NCBI GenBank assembly: GCA_032334235.1
Contig: JAVSGI010000005.1
Span: 248,001-312,000, forward strand
DNA length: 64,000 nucleotides
Direction: 5' to 3'
Source of the DNA: Paracoccaceae bacterium Fryx2
Lineage (GTDB): Bacteria; Pseudomonadota; Alphaproteobacteria; Rhodobacterales; Rhodobacteraceae
The notes below the pieces were generated by a model, which was not told the origin of the DNA, made no database searches, and worked only from the letters and a program-made list of their open reading frames with translations. Position 1 is the stretch's first letter. The number at the start of each line of letters is the position of its first letter. The translations under genes and the position numbers were made by a program. This document shows positions 50,330 through 58,989 of this stretch, one piece after another.

Positions 50330-51133
50330 TCAGTCGGCAACCGCGTAGGCGCGTTCCAGCCGGTGGGCCAGAACCGAAAGGGCCAGCGTCACCACCAGAT
50401 ACATCGCGGCGATGGTGAACCAGATCTCGAAGCTCATGTAGGTGTCCGAGATGATGTTTCGACCCATCGTCGTCAGTTCCGCCACCGCGATGACGCTGAC
50501 GATGGCAGAGCTTTTTACCAGATGGATCGCCTCGCCCGTCATCGGCGGCAAGAGGAACCGCACCGTCTGCGGCAGCACCACATAGGCATGGACCTGAAAC
50601 GGCGTCAGCCCGATGCTGCGCGCGGCCTCCCATTGCCCGGCGGGCACGGCGTTGATGCCCGCGCGAAAGATCTCGGACATCAGCGCGCCGTGAAAGACGC
50701 CAAGGCAGACCACGGCGGCGGTGGTGCGGTCCATGTCGAAGATCGGGCCGAGCACGTAGTAAAAGAGGTAGATCAGCACCAGCAGCGGCGTGTTGCGCAC
50801 CAGTTCCAGAAACACCACGGCCAGCGCCCGCCCCGTCACCAGCCCCGACAGGCGCAAGAGCGCCACCACCAGCCCCAGCGCCAGCGCCAGCACGAAGGCG
50901 AGGCCGGACAGGATCAGCGTCGCCACCAGCCCGACCGGCAGTTCGCCCCATTCGAAACCGGCATCCGTCCGGCGCCAGAAATATTGCGGCACGCGGTGCC
51001 ATTGCCAATCGTAGTCCATCGCCTGCGCGCCCTGCCAGATCAGGTAGCCGAGGCCCCCCATCACCAGCAGATATTGCAGCAGGCTGCTGGTGCCCGAGGC
51101 AAGGCCCCGCCGGTATGCCGCGCCGACAGCCAT
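50330..51133 (-). CDS. Polar amino acid ABC transporter permease (1)
   Basis: 267 residues, HisQ/GltJ-type. Several helices; the EAA loop is NAVPAGQWEAARSIGLTPFQVHAYVVLPQTVRFLLPP. The start overlaps the ATPase stop by one base (TGATG). It also contains an extended periplasmic stretch near residues 40-65 (DWQWHRVPQYFWRRTDAGFEWGELP), similar to the position in its partner. Confidence 0.92.
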   Translation of the reverse strand: MAVGAAYRRGLASGTSSLLQYLLVMGGLGYLIWQGAQAMDYDWQWHRVPQYFWRRTDAGFEWGELPVGLVATLILSGLAFVLALALGLVVALLRLSGLVTGRALAVVFLELVRNTPLLVLIYLFYYVLGPIFDMDRTTAAVVCLGVFHGALMSEIFRAGINAVPAGQWEAARSIGLTPFQVHAYVVLPQTVRFLLPPMTGEAIHLVKSSAIVSVIAVAELTTMGRNIISDTYMSFEIWFTIAAMYLVVTLALSVLAHRLERAYAVAD

Positions 51134-51882
51134 CAGTGCTCCAGAATCTGGCTGAGGAACAGCGCGAGGCGCGGGCTGGCCGGGGCGGTGAAGAACCGTT
51201 CGGGCGCGGCGGTCTCGACAATGCGCCCGCCCTCCATGAACACCATGGTATCGGCCACCTTGCGGGCAAAGCCCATCTCGTGCGTGACGCAGACCATGGT
51301 CATGCCGCCCTGCGCAAGATCCACCATCACGTCGAGCACTTCCTTGATCATCTCGGGGTCAAGCGCCGAGGTCGGCTCGTCGAACAGCAGCACCCGGCAT
51401 TCCATGCACAGTGACCGCGCGATGGCGACGCGCTGCTGCTGGCCGCCCGACAGTTGCGCGGGGTATTTGCCCGCCTGTTCGGGGATGCGCACCAGGTCCA
51501 GATAGCGGTGCGCCTGCGCCTCGGCTTGCGTGCGCGACAGCTTGCGCACCCGCATCGGGCCAAGGGTCAGGTTCTGCAATACCGTCAGGTGAGGAAACAG
51601 GTTGAACTGCTGGAACACCATTCCGACATGCTGACGCAGGGTGCGCAGGTCGGTGCCCGGCGCGCCGAGTTCCTGCCCCTCGACCATCACCTGACCGGCG
51701 TCGTGGCTTTCAAGCCCGTTGATGCAGCGGATCAGGGTCGATTTTCCCGAACCCGAAGGCCCGCACACCACCACGCGCTCGCCCTGCGCCACGTCCAGCG
51801 ACACGTCGCTCAGCGCCGCAAAGTCGCCGAAGCGTTTGGAGACGTGGCGCAAGGATATGATCGGGCTGTCGGGCATCGGCAT
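51133..51882 (-). CDS. Polar amino acid ABC transporter ATP-binding protein
   Basis: 249 residues, GlnQ/HisP type. Walker A GPSGSGKS, signature [15 protein letters not shown], Walker B VLLFDEPTSALDPEM. MVFQQFNLFPHLTVLQNL is typical of amino acid importers. First gene of the operon ATPase-permease-binding protein-permease. A second ATG two codons in (51876) is equally plausible as a start. Confidence 0.93.
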   Translation of the reverse strand: MPMPDSPIISLRHVSKRFGDFAALSDVSLDVAQGERVVVCGPSGSGKSTLIRCINGLESHDAGQVMVEGQELGAPGTDLRTLRQHVGMVFQQFNLFPHLTVLQNLTLGPMRVRKLSRTQAEAQAHRYLDLVRIPEQAGKYPAQLSGGQQQRVAIARSLCMECRVLLFDEPTSALDPEMIKEVLDVMVDLAQGGMTMVCVTHEMGFARKVADTMVFMEGGRIVETAAPERFFTAPASPRLALFLSQILEH

Positions 51883-52021
51883 CCTGTGGTGGCACGCCCC
51901 GGTGCCGATCTCGGGCCCGGGTGCGATGTGATATCTAGCGCGACTGATGCCAAGGCATAAGCTTTTTCAGCAGGATGCAGAGAAAAGCGCGCCGACCGGG
52001 AAACGGCGCGGCGCGCGTTGG

Positions 52022-52924
52022 TCAGGCCGCGACCCAGTTCGCCCCGGCCTGGCCGCGCAGATAGCCGTTCGCCAGCTGCCCGTCGGGGGCTGCCGCGCGG
52101 GCCGCAGCCTCCAGCACCGCCGGGTCGCCGTTGCCTTGCAGCGCATCGGCAAAGGCCCGGGTCAGCGCCACCATGTCGCCGGTCTGCGGCGAGAGGCGCA
52201 GCGCGGTGATGCCCGCGCCCGCCAGCCGGGCGATGTCGTCCTGCCCGGCAAAGGCGGTGGCGGCCGACAGGGTCTGCACCCCGTTCACCGCAAGGAACTG
52301 CTGGCCATCCATGGTATCCACCCGGCGGCCGTCGAGATCGACGTTGCAGACGAACTGGCAGGAATCCTTGGCGCGGTCATGCAGGCGGGCGTGGTAGCAG
52401 CGCCCCGAGATCGCCAGCGGCAGGCGGCCAAAGCCCCAGACCTCGACCGAGACACCCAGCCGCGCGCCTTCGGCCGCGAGCCGCGCCACGGCCTCGGGCT
52501 GCAATTCGGGCGGCAGGCAGACGCGTTTCGCGCCGCGCGACGCCAGCCAGCCCAGTGTGCCCTCGTTATAGACGTTGATCAGCGGGCTGACGCTGAAGGG
52601 CGTGCCGGGGGGCAGATGCGCCAGCGCGGTCAGGTCGGCAATTTCGACCATTGCGCCGGCCTCGGCCAACTCGTCGGTCATCTGGCGCTCGCGCTTCAGC
52701 GTGATCAGCGCCAGCGAGGTCAGGATCACCTCTTTCCCCGCCGCGCGCAGCCGTTCCACCGCCAGCGGAATCTCGTGCTGCCAGAAGGGCAGGCGCTTGG
52801 AACAGACCAGCTCGCCCAGCACGACGCGGGCGACCGGGGTTTCATCGGCGATGCGGGCGTAGAAGTCGCGGATGCGCGCGGCATCCCAGTAGAACTGGAT
52901 CGGGCCAAGGGTCAGGTCCATCAT
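52022..52924 (-). CDS. ubiV: O2-independent ubiquinone hydroxylation protein UbiV (U32 family)
   Basis: 300 residues (ATG 52924; a second ATG at 52921). Four cysteines at 41, 176, 189 and 193 match the [4Fe-4S] ligands of E. coli UbiV in spacing (13 and 4 between the last three). VLGELVCSKRLPF and KDSCQFVCN surround them. With UbiU it hydroxylates the ubiquinone ring without oxygen. Separated from ubiU by one base; last in ubiT-ubiU-ubiV. Confidence 0.95.
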   Translation of the reverse strand: MMDLTLGPIQFYWDAARIRDFYARIADETPVARVVLGELVCSKRLPFWQHEIPLAVERLRAAGKEVILTSLALITLKRERQMTDELAEAGAMVEIADLTALAHLPPGTPFSVSPLINVYNEGTLGWLASRGAKRVCLPPELQPEAVARLAAEGARLGVSVEVWGFGRLPLAISGRCYHARLHDRAKDSCQFVCNVDLDGRRVDTMDGQQFLAVNGVQTLSAATAFAGQDDIARLAGAGITALRLSPQTGDMVALTRAFADALQGNGDPAVLEAAARAAAPDGQLANGYLRGQAGANWVAA

Positions 52925-52925
52925 G

Positions 52926-53903
52926 TCACCGCCATTTCTTTGCATAGGCGCCGGTGGTCATCGCCTGACCTTCCGACAGAGCGGCCAGCGCGCCGACCGG
53001 CATCGGTTTCCCCGCCTCCAGCGCGTCGATCGCGGCGCGGAAGCTGCGCACCACCTGTGCCACATAGGCCCGGCTGCGCTGCCGCCCCTCGATCTTCAGC
53101 GCGCAGACCCCGGCTTTGGCCAGTTGCGGCAGAAGCTCGGTCGCGTTCAGGCTGGCGGGGTCGTCGAACACGTGGCCCGTCTCGCCGTCCGAGGTGAAGC
53201 AGCCCTTGCAGAGCGTGGGGTAGGGGGCCGGATCGCCCGCACCGACGCGGTGGATGGTGAAACCCCCCAGCCGCGCCACCAGATCCTGCCCTTCGGTGTC
53301 ATAGACCACATGGCTCGCGGGCGAGCAGACGCCGTTCATGTTCGGCGACTTGCCGGTGGCATAGGACGACAGCGAACAGCGCCCCTCGGCCATCACGCAC
53401 AGGCCGCCGAACACGAAGACCTCGGTTTCCACCTCGGTTTCGCGGTTGATCGCGGCAATCTCGGCCACGGTCAGCACGCGCGGCAGGACCACCCGCTTGA
53501 TGCCAAATTCGGCGGCGTAGAAGTTGATCACGTCGGCATTGGCCGCCGCCGCCTGCACCGACAGGTGGCGGCGCAGGTTGGGGTGATGCGTCGCGGCATG
53601 GGCCAGCAGGCCGACATCGGCCAGAATCACCGCATCCGCGCCCGCGCGTTCGGCATCGGCCACCGCGCGGTGCCAGAGTTGTTCGCCCCCGGCGCGCGGG
53701 AAGGTGTTGATCGCCACCAGCACCTTGGCGCCGTGGCGGTGGGCATGGGCCACGCCCTCGGCCAGTTCGGCGCGCGAGAAGTTCAGGCCGGGAAAGTTGC
53801 GGGCGTTGGTTTCATCGGCAAAGCCGCAATAGATCGCATGTGCCCCCGCCTCGACGGCGGCGCGCATGGCGGCGGGGGTGCCGGCCGGGCAGACGAGTTC
53901 CAT
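52926..53903 (-). CDS. ubiU: O2-independent ubiquinone hydroxylation protein UbiU (U32 family)
   Basis: 325 residues. MELVCPAGTPAAMRAAVEAGA is the U32 peptidase-like start. Cys169, Cys176, Cys193 and Cys232 fall exactly at the numbering of the E. coli UbiU cluster ligands as I know it (GGLCVMAEGRCSLSSY, GVCSPASH, PTLCKGC). Forms a heterodimer with UbiV. The start overlaps the ubiT stop by one base. Confidence 0.96.
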   Translation of the reverse strand: MELVCPAGTPAAMRAAVEAGAHAIYCGFADETNARNFPGLNFSRAELAEGVAHAHRHGAKVLVAINTFPRAGGEQLWHRAVADAERAGADAVILADVGLLAHAATHHPNLRRHLSVQAAAANADVINFYAAEFGIKRVVLPRVLTVAEIAAINRETEVETEVFVFGGLCVMAEGRCSLSSYATGKSPNMNGVCSPASHVVYDTEGQDLVARLGGFTIHRVGAGDPAPYPTLCKGCFTSDGETGHVFDDPASLNATELLPQLAKAGVCALKIEGRQRSRAYVAQVVRSFRAAIDALEAGKPMPVGALAALSEGQAMTTGAYAKKWR

Positions 53904-54427
53904 CAGATCACCTCCGTTGCGCGGGTCAGGGCGACGCCGCTGCGCCGTTCGGCCTGCGCGATCAGCCGTTTCAGCAGCGGGGCCAGCGGGGGCGCCAGCC
54001 GCTCGATTTCGCAGGCCAGGTCGATCTCGGCATCATCGACCGCGTTGCGCAGGGCAAGCGCCGCCTCGGTGTCGCCCTCGATCACCACATCGCGCGAGAA
54101 GAACAGCGCGTCGCCATCCACCGCGCCATGCACCAGACCCAGCAGCGCCGACAGCTTGCCCGCGATGCGGCAATCCGCGCCGCTGGCATCGCGCTGCACC
54201 GAAATGCGCGCCCGCCCGTCGGGCAGGCTCAGCACAAGCACCAGCGGCAGGTCGGTCGGGTCGAGCGCGAAGCGTTTGCCCGCCTGGTCGCCCAGCCGGG
54301 TGACAAGGCCGGGATGGCCCTGCAGGATCTTGCGCGTCAGCACGGTCAGCGCCACCGACAGCGGCGGCGTCGGCAAAAGCCGCATCGCCCCGGCGAGGGG
54401 TCTGGGGAAGGATGGGAAGTCGGGCAT
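53903..54427 (-). CDS. ubiT: Ubiquinone biosynthesis accessory factor UbiT (SCP2 domain)
   Basis: 174 residues from ATG 54427 (AAGGA upstream). SCP2 sterol-carrier-like fold with FALDPTDLPLVLVLSLPDGRARISV and SRDVVIEGDTEAALALRNAVDDAEID. UbiT is the anaerobic counterpart of UbiJ, binding the lipid intermediate. First gene of ubiTUV. The FNR-type palindrome 77 bp upstream supports oxygen-regulated expression. Confidence 0.92.
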   Translation of the reverse strand: MPDFPSFPRPLAGAMRLLPTPPLSVALTVLTRKILQGHPGLVTRLGDQAGKRFALDPTDLPLVLVLSLPDGRARISVQRDASGADCRIAGKLSALLGLVHGAVDGDALFFSRDVVIEGDTEAALALRNAVDDAEIDLACEIERLAPPLAPLLKRLIAQAERRSGVALTRATEVI

Positions 54428-54503
54428 GGGGTCCTTGCCTGTTTTTCGGGGCTGGCCGGTCGCCAAGCATGGCCCCTGCTAGCACCCGTGGCGCGGGGGG
54501 GAT

Positions 54504-54517
54504 TTGACATGGGTCAA
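54504..54517. promoter_or_regulatory. FNR/CRP-family palindrome between ubiT and ubiD
   Basis: TTGACATGGGTCAA is a perfect inverted repeat (TTGAC-N4-GTCAA), the FNR/Dnr-class site in Rhodobacterales. It lies 77 bp before ubiT and 52 bp before the chosen ubiD start, so both directions could be controlled by oxygen or nitric oxide. Confidence 0.7.
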
Positions 54518-54568
54518 CTCGGGGCAGGCGCGGGGCTGTTAGGGCAGGCGGCAACCAACGAGGTGACG

Positions 54569-56068
54569 ATGCGCAGCCTGCCCCCCTTTCCCGAACTCCG
54601 GACCTTTCTCGACTGGTGCGCAGGGCGCGACGATCTGACGACGATTCGCGATCCGGTGTCGCTGCGGCACGAGACCACGGCCGTCGCCAGCCGCGTGCTG
54701 CGTGCGGGCGGGCCGGTGCTGCGCTTTGACCATGTGACCGGGCCGCAGGGCCGGGTGGCGATGCCGCTGGTGGCCAACCTGTTCGGCACGCGGGCGCGGG
54801 TTGCGGCGGGGCTGGGGCTGGAACCGGCGCAGATCGGGGAATTCGGGGCGTTTCTGGCCGCTTTGCGGGTTCCCGCGCCGGTTGCGGGGATGCGCGACGC
54901 CCTGTCGCGCTGGCCGCATCTGCAGGCCGCGCTGAACACCCGCCCCCGCGTGCTGCGCCGCGCCCCGGTGCAGGCCGAGGTGCAGACGGGTGCGGATGTC
55001 GATCTGGGGCAGATTCCGGTGCCGGTGTGCTGGCCGGGCGATGCCGGGCCGCTGATCACCTGGCCGGTGGTTCTGACCCGGCCGCGCGGGTCGCTGACCG
55101 CCGATGTTTCCACCTACAACGCCGGGGTCTACCGCGCGCAGGTGCTGGACCGCGACCGCCTGATCCTGCGCTGGCTGGCGCATCGCGGGGGTGCGGCGCA
55201 TCATCGCAGCTGGGCGCAGGCGGGCGAGCCGATGCCGGTGGCGATCGCGCTGGGGGCAGACCCGGCGCTGCTGCTGTCGGCGGCGCTGCCACTGCCCGAG
55301 GGCGTGTCGGAGCTGACCTTCTCGGGCGTGCTGCGGGCGTCGCGCACCACGCTGACGCCTGCGCATTCGGTGCCGCTGATGGTGCCCGCCGAGGCCGAGA
55401 TCATCCTGGAAGGCTGGGTCCACCCCGGCGAGACCGCGCCCGAGGGGCCGTTCGGCGACCATACCGGGTATTACAACTCGGTCGATGTCTTTCCGGTGAT
55501 GCGGGTCACCGCGATCACCCACCGCCGCGACCCGCTGTATCTTACCACCCACACCGGCCGGCCGCCCGACGAGCCCTCGGTGATCGGCGAGGTGTTCAAC
55601 GAACTGGCGCTGCCGGTGATCCGCCAGTCGATTCCGGAAGTGCGCGACCTGTGGCTGCCGCCCGCCGCCTGTTCCTACCGCATCGCGGTGGTGCAGATCG
55701 ACAAGCGCTATCCGGGGCAGGGGCGGCGGGTGATGCTGGCGCTGTGGGGGATGCTGGCGCAGTTTTCCTACACCAAGATGGTGATCGTGGTCGATGAGGA
55801 CATCGACCCGCGCAACTGGGACGATATCGCCTGGGCGCTTTCGACCCGGATGGACCCGTCGCGCGACGTGGTGCTGCTCGACCGCACGCCGATGGACTAC
55901 CTCGATTTCGCCTCGCCCGAACCGGGTCTGGCGGGCAAGATCGGGTTCGATGCCACCAACAAGATCGGCGCCGAGACCCACCGCGAATGGGGGCAGGTGA
56001 TGGCGCAAAGCCCCGAGGCCGAAGCCTTTGCCACGGCGCTGCTGGCCCGCGCGGGGCTGAAGGGATGA
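54569..56068 (+). CDS. ubiD: UbiD family prenylated-FMN decarboxylase
   Basis: 499 residues from ATG 54569 (GAGG upstream), as expected for 3-octaprenyl-4-hydroxybenzoate decarboxylase. PEGPFGDHTGYYNS is the family signature around the catalytic region, and DEDIDPRNWDDIAWALSTRMDP is also conserved. It requires the prenylated flavin made by UbiX, encoded next. An in-frame ATG at 54509 lies inside the FNR palindrome and is unlikely as a start. The role in ubiquinone synthesis fits the adjacent ubiTUV. Confidence 0.94.
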   Translation: MRSLPPFPELRTFLDWCAGRDDLTTIRDPVSLRHETTAVASRVLRAGGPVLRFDHVTGPQGRVAMPLVANLFGTRARVAAGLGLEPAQIGEFGAFLAALRVPAPVAGMRDALSRWPHLQAALNTRPRVLRRAPVQAEVQTGADVDLGQIPVPVCWPGDAGPLITWPVVLTRPRGSLTADVSTYNAGVYRAQVLDRDRLILRWLAHRGGAAHHRSWAQAGEPMPVAIALGADPALLLSAALPLPEGVSELTFSGVLRASRTTLTPAHSVPLMVPAEAEIILEGWVHPGETAPEGPFGDHTGYYNSVDVFPVMRVTAITHRRDPLYLTTHTGRPPDEPSVIGEVFNELALPVIRQSIPEVRDLWLPPAACSYRIAVVQIDKRYPGQGRRVMLALWGMLAQFSYTKMVIVVDEDIDPRNWDDIAWALSTRMDPSRDVVLLDRTPMDYLDFASPEPGLAGKIGFDATNKIGAETHREWGQVMAQSPEAEAFATALLARAGLKG

Positions 56069-56625
56069 GGGTGGTTCTGGGCGTTTCCGGCGCATCGGGG
56101 GCGGCGCTGGCCCCGGCGGTGGCGCGGCATCTGGCGCAGGCGGGGGTGCTGGTCGATCTGGTGGTCAGCCGCGCCGCCGCCCGCACCCTGGCCGAGGAGG
56201 TCGGGCCGGAGGCGCTGGACGATCTGCGCGGTCTGGTGGACCGGGTGCATGATCTGGCCGATGTCGGCGCGGCCATCGCCTCGGGGTCATACCCGGTGGC
56301 CGGGATGATCGTGGCGCCCTGTTCGATGCGCAGCCTTGCCGCGGTGGCGCTGGGGCTGGACGACAACCTGCTGACCCGCGCGGCCTCGGTGCAGCTGAAG
56401 GAACGCCGCCCGCTGGTGCTCTTGGCGCGCGAGGCGCCGCTGACGCTGGCACATCTGCGCAACATGGCGCAGGCCACGGAAATGGGCGCGATCATCCTGC
56501 CGCCGGTGCCCGCCTTCTACCTGCGCCCGGCCTCGCTGGCCGAGGTGGTGGACCAGATCGCCGCCCGCGCGGTGGACCTGCTGCGGCTGGGACCGCCGCA
56601 GGCCCGGGCGTGGATGCCGGACTGA
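56065..56625 (+). CDS. ubiX: Flavin prenyltransferase UbiX
   Basis: 186 residues from ATG 56065, overlapping the ubiD stop by 4 bp. MRVVLGVSGASGAALAPAVA is the FMN-binding start. IVAPCSMRSLAAVALGLDDNLLTRAASVQLKERRPLVLLAREAPL is the conserved UbiX core. It builds prenyl-FMN for UbiD. The product is cytoplasmic. Confidence 0.95.
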   Translation: MRVVLGVSGASGAALAPAVARHLAQAGVLVDLVVSRAAARTLAEEVGPEALDDLRGLVDRVHDLADVGAAIASGSYPVAGMIVAPCSMRSLAAVALGLDDNLLTRAASVQLKERRPLVLLAREAPLTLAHLRNMAQATEMGAIILPPVPAFYLRPASLAEVVDQIAARAVDLLRLGPPQARAWMPD

Positions 56626-56759
56626 CGCGCGGAGCCGATCAATACTTAATATAAAACATCATGTTGAGGCGCGACGTTGAAGTGAAGTCTCAAGAACCCG
56701 ACGGGCAGTCAGGCCCGGCGCGGAAACGCGTCGCAGCCAGTTCTCGGTGAAGCGCCGCG

Positions 56760-57665
56760 TCAGGTCGTCTGCGCAATCACATCCGGCACGATGCCCGACC
56801 GCGCAATGTAGTCCGCGACATCGCGCCCTGCGAACAGCCCGTGTGCGGTGATCAGGATGGTGCCCATCCCCGCTGCCGCCCCGCCCAGAATGTCGGTGTG
56901 CAGCGTGTCGCCGACCATGGCGATGCGGTGGGCCGGAAGGTCGCCCAGCCGGGCGCGGGCATCGGCGAAGCCGTCAGCGAAGGGCTTGCCGAACCAGTGC
57001 GGCTGCACCCCCGTCCTGTCGGCCAGATCATGGGCGTAAAGCCCCGGCTCCAGCGACAGCCCGTCCTCGCGCGGGGCGACCAGATCGGGGTTGGCCACCA
57101 CCAGCGGCCGGGGGCTGCGCGCCAGCGCCTGCGCCAGCCGATCCTGAAGCGCAGGCGTCCAGCGCACAGAGGACAGGAACAGGAACCCCTCGGCCAGATC
57201 GAACCCGCGGGCCGTGTCGATCACGTCGAACACCCGGCCCGGAATGTCCGCAAAACCGTCGCCCGCCGCCGCAATTGCCCCCCAGCGCGTGCCCGGCGCA
57301 ATGGCCGCCAGCCGCGCCGCTGCGACATCGCGCGACGACACCACCTCGTCGGCGGTGAAGTCGAACCCCAGTCGGCGGTATTTCACCAGCGCCTCGGCAC
57401 GGGTGTAGGAGGCTGCGTTGGTCAGCACCACCAGCCGCTTTCCCATGGCGCGCAGGTCCGCCATCCGTGCCACCGCCCCGGGGATCGGCGTGTCGCCCAC
57501 GTTCAGCACCCCGAAGGCGTCGAGCACGAAGGCGTCGTAGCGTCCGGCCACCTCTCCCAGATCGCGCGCCTGCACCGAAACAGCGGGGAACGTCGTGGCG
57601 GGCAGGCGGGCGCGCACCGCCTCATACCGGGCGAAGGCCCGGTCGGCATCCCAGGTTTCAGACAC
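56760..57665 (-). CDS. HAD-superfamily phosphatase (NagD-like)
   Basis: 301 residues. HAD motif I DAFGVLN, a cap region, then HWFGKPF and motif IV MVGDTLHTDILGGAAAG. It fits the NagD/phosphoglycolate-type class IIA HAD family. Last gene of the catabolic operon; its start overlaps the SDR gene by 8 bp. A sugar- or polyol-phosphate substrate is likely from context. It is separated from ubiX by 134 bp with an AT-rich patch (56640-56660) of unknown role. Confidence 0.88.
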   Translation of the reverse strand: MSETWDADRAFARYEAVRARLPATTFPAVSVQARDLGEVAGRYDAFVLDAFGVLNVGDTPIPGAVARMADLRAMGKRLVVLTNAASYTRAEALVKYRRLGFDFTADEVVSSRDVAAARLAAIAPGTRWGAIAAAGDGFADIPGRVFDVIDTARGFDLAEGFLFLSSVRWTPALQDRLAQALARSPRPLVVANPDLVAPREDGLSLEPGLYAHDLADRTGVQPHWFGKPFADGFADARARLGDLPAHRIAMVGDTLHTDILGGAAAGMGTILITAHGLFAGRDVADYIARSGIVPDVIAQTT

Positions 57666-58428
57666 TGGAGTAGCCCCCTTCGATCATCATCAGCGCGCCA
57701 TTCACCAGATCGGACGCGGGCGAAGCGAGGTAAAGCGCCATGTCGGCCACCTCGACCGGCTGGCCGAAACGCCGTGCCGGGGTTGCGTTGATCAAGGGTG
57801 CGCCTTTTGCCGGGTCGCCCCAGACCTCGGCGCCCATCGGTGTCAGGATCACGGTCGGGCAGATCGCGTTGACCTGCAGGTTGAACCGCGCCCATTCGGC
57901 GCAGAGCGACTTTGTCAGGGCGTTCAGACCGCCCTTCGAGGCCGCATAGGCCGCGTGGTCGTCGAGCGCGATCACCCCGGTCTGGCTGGAGATGTTGATG
58001 ATCTTGCCCCGGCGCTGCGCGATCATCGCCGGGGCCAGCGCCTGCGCCAGCAGGAAGGGCGCGCGCAGGTTGACGGCCATGGTGTCTTGCCAGTCGTCAA
58101 GGCTCAGGTCCAGCGCCGGGGCGACGCGGGCGATGCCCGCGGCATTGACCAGAATGTCGATGGTGCCCCATTCGGCCAGTGCCGTGCGCGCGGCGGTCAC
58201 AGGCCCGTCGCGGCTGGCCAGATCGGCGCTGATCGTCAGGCAGCGCCGCCCGGTGTCCCGCACCGCTTCGGCCGTGGCGGCCAGCCCCGCCGCGTCGCGC
58301 GCCACTGCCACGATATCGGCCCCGGCATCGGCAAACACCGCGCAGATCTCGGCCCCGATGCCTTTCGAGGCCCCGGTGACAAGGGCGCGCCGCCCGGTCA
58401 GCGCGAAACGGTCCACCCACTGCGGCAT
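57658..58428 (-). CDS. SDR-family dehydrogenase/reductase
   Basis: 256 residues. Cofactor motif TGASKGIG, NAAG strand, catalytic Ser in NISSQTG and YAASK. C-terminal VNGALMMIEGGYSS is typical of classical SDRs such as gluconate 5-dehydrogenase-like enzymes. It probably oxidises a polyol or sugar acid in this operon. It starts 3 bp after the SIS gene and overlaps the HAD gene. Confidence 0.92.
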   Translation of the reverse strand: MPQWVDRFALTGRRALVTGASKGIGAEICAVFADAGADIVAVARDAAGLAATAEAVRDTGRRCLTISADLASRDGPVTAARTALAEWGTIDILVNAAGIARVAPALDLSLDDWQDTMAVNLRAPFLLAQALAPAMIAQRRGKIINISSQTGVIALDDHAAYAASKGGLNALTKSLCAEWARFNLQVNAICPTVILTPMGAEVWGDPAKGAPLINATPARRFGQPVEVADMALYLASPASDLVNGALMMIEGGYSSV

Positions 58429-58431
58429 GGC

Positions 58432-58989
58432 TTACTCCAGATTGGTGTGCCGGGCGCGCATCGCGGCGGGGTCGACGTTCAGGTGATCCCGCAAATGCAG
58501 GATGAGGATCTCGAACACCAGATACTGCGCGCCTTCATAGAGCGACCCCATCGGCAGGACCGAGGCCTGCGCCGCATCATCCGCCATGGTCTGCGCCGGG
58601 ATCACCAGCACCAGATCGCAGGCCAGCGGCACCGCCCCCTGCGGCTGCGCGGTGACGCAGACGGTGCGCGCCGCCGCCACGCGCGCCACCCCCACCAAGG
58701 CGGCCACGGTCGAGAACGCCCCCGGCCCGGCGCTGACCAGCAGCAGGTCGCCGGGGCCGACTGGCGGGGCGGACATGTCGCCCACCACATGCGCGTCCAG
58801 CCCGAGGTGGTAAAGCCGCATCGCCAGCGCGCGCATCATCAGCCCCTCGCGCCCGACGCCATGAGCGACAATTCGGCGGGCCTGCGCCAGTTCGGCAACC
58901 AGACCGGCCAGCGCGCCCGGGTCCACCCCGGTGGCGGCGTCAGCCATCTCGCGCGCGGCGCGGGCGACCAGATCGGAGTAGGGGGTCAT
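58432..58989 (-). CDS. SIS-domain sugar isomerase (6-phospho-3-hexuloisomerase-like)
   Basis: 185 residues from ATG 58989. A single SIS domain: RRIVAHGVGREGLMMRALAMRLYHLG, VVGDMSAPPVGPGDLLLVSAGPG and SLYEGAQYLVFEILILHL at the C-terminus resemble HxlB/phosphohexuloisomerase. It lacks the HxlA partner, so a formaldehyde-fixing role is unlikely; it probably isomerises a phosphorylated sugar. Overlaps the dehydrogenase gene by 4 bp. Confidence 0.85.
   Translation of the reverse strand: MTPYSDLVARAAREMADAATGVDPGALAGLVAELAQARRIVAHGVGREGLMMRALAMRLYHLGLDAHVVGDMSAPPVGPGDLLLVSAGPGAFSTVAALVGVARVAAARTVCVTAQPQGAVPLACDLVLVIPAQTMADDAAQASVLPMGSLYEGAQYLVFEILILHLRDHLNVDPAAMRARHTNLE

Noticed and set aside
54509-54571. 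Upstream ATG for ubiD at 54509
   Set aside because: The codon lies in the centre of the FNR-type palindrome and would add residues not seen in UbiD. ATG 54569 gives the usual 499-residue protein.
56626-56759. AT-rich patch between ubiX and the HAD gene as a tRNA or small RNA
   Set aside because: No cloverleaf, no clear promoter-terminator pair and no ORF could be drawn. It lies between convergent genes.
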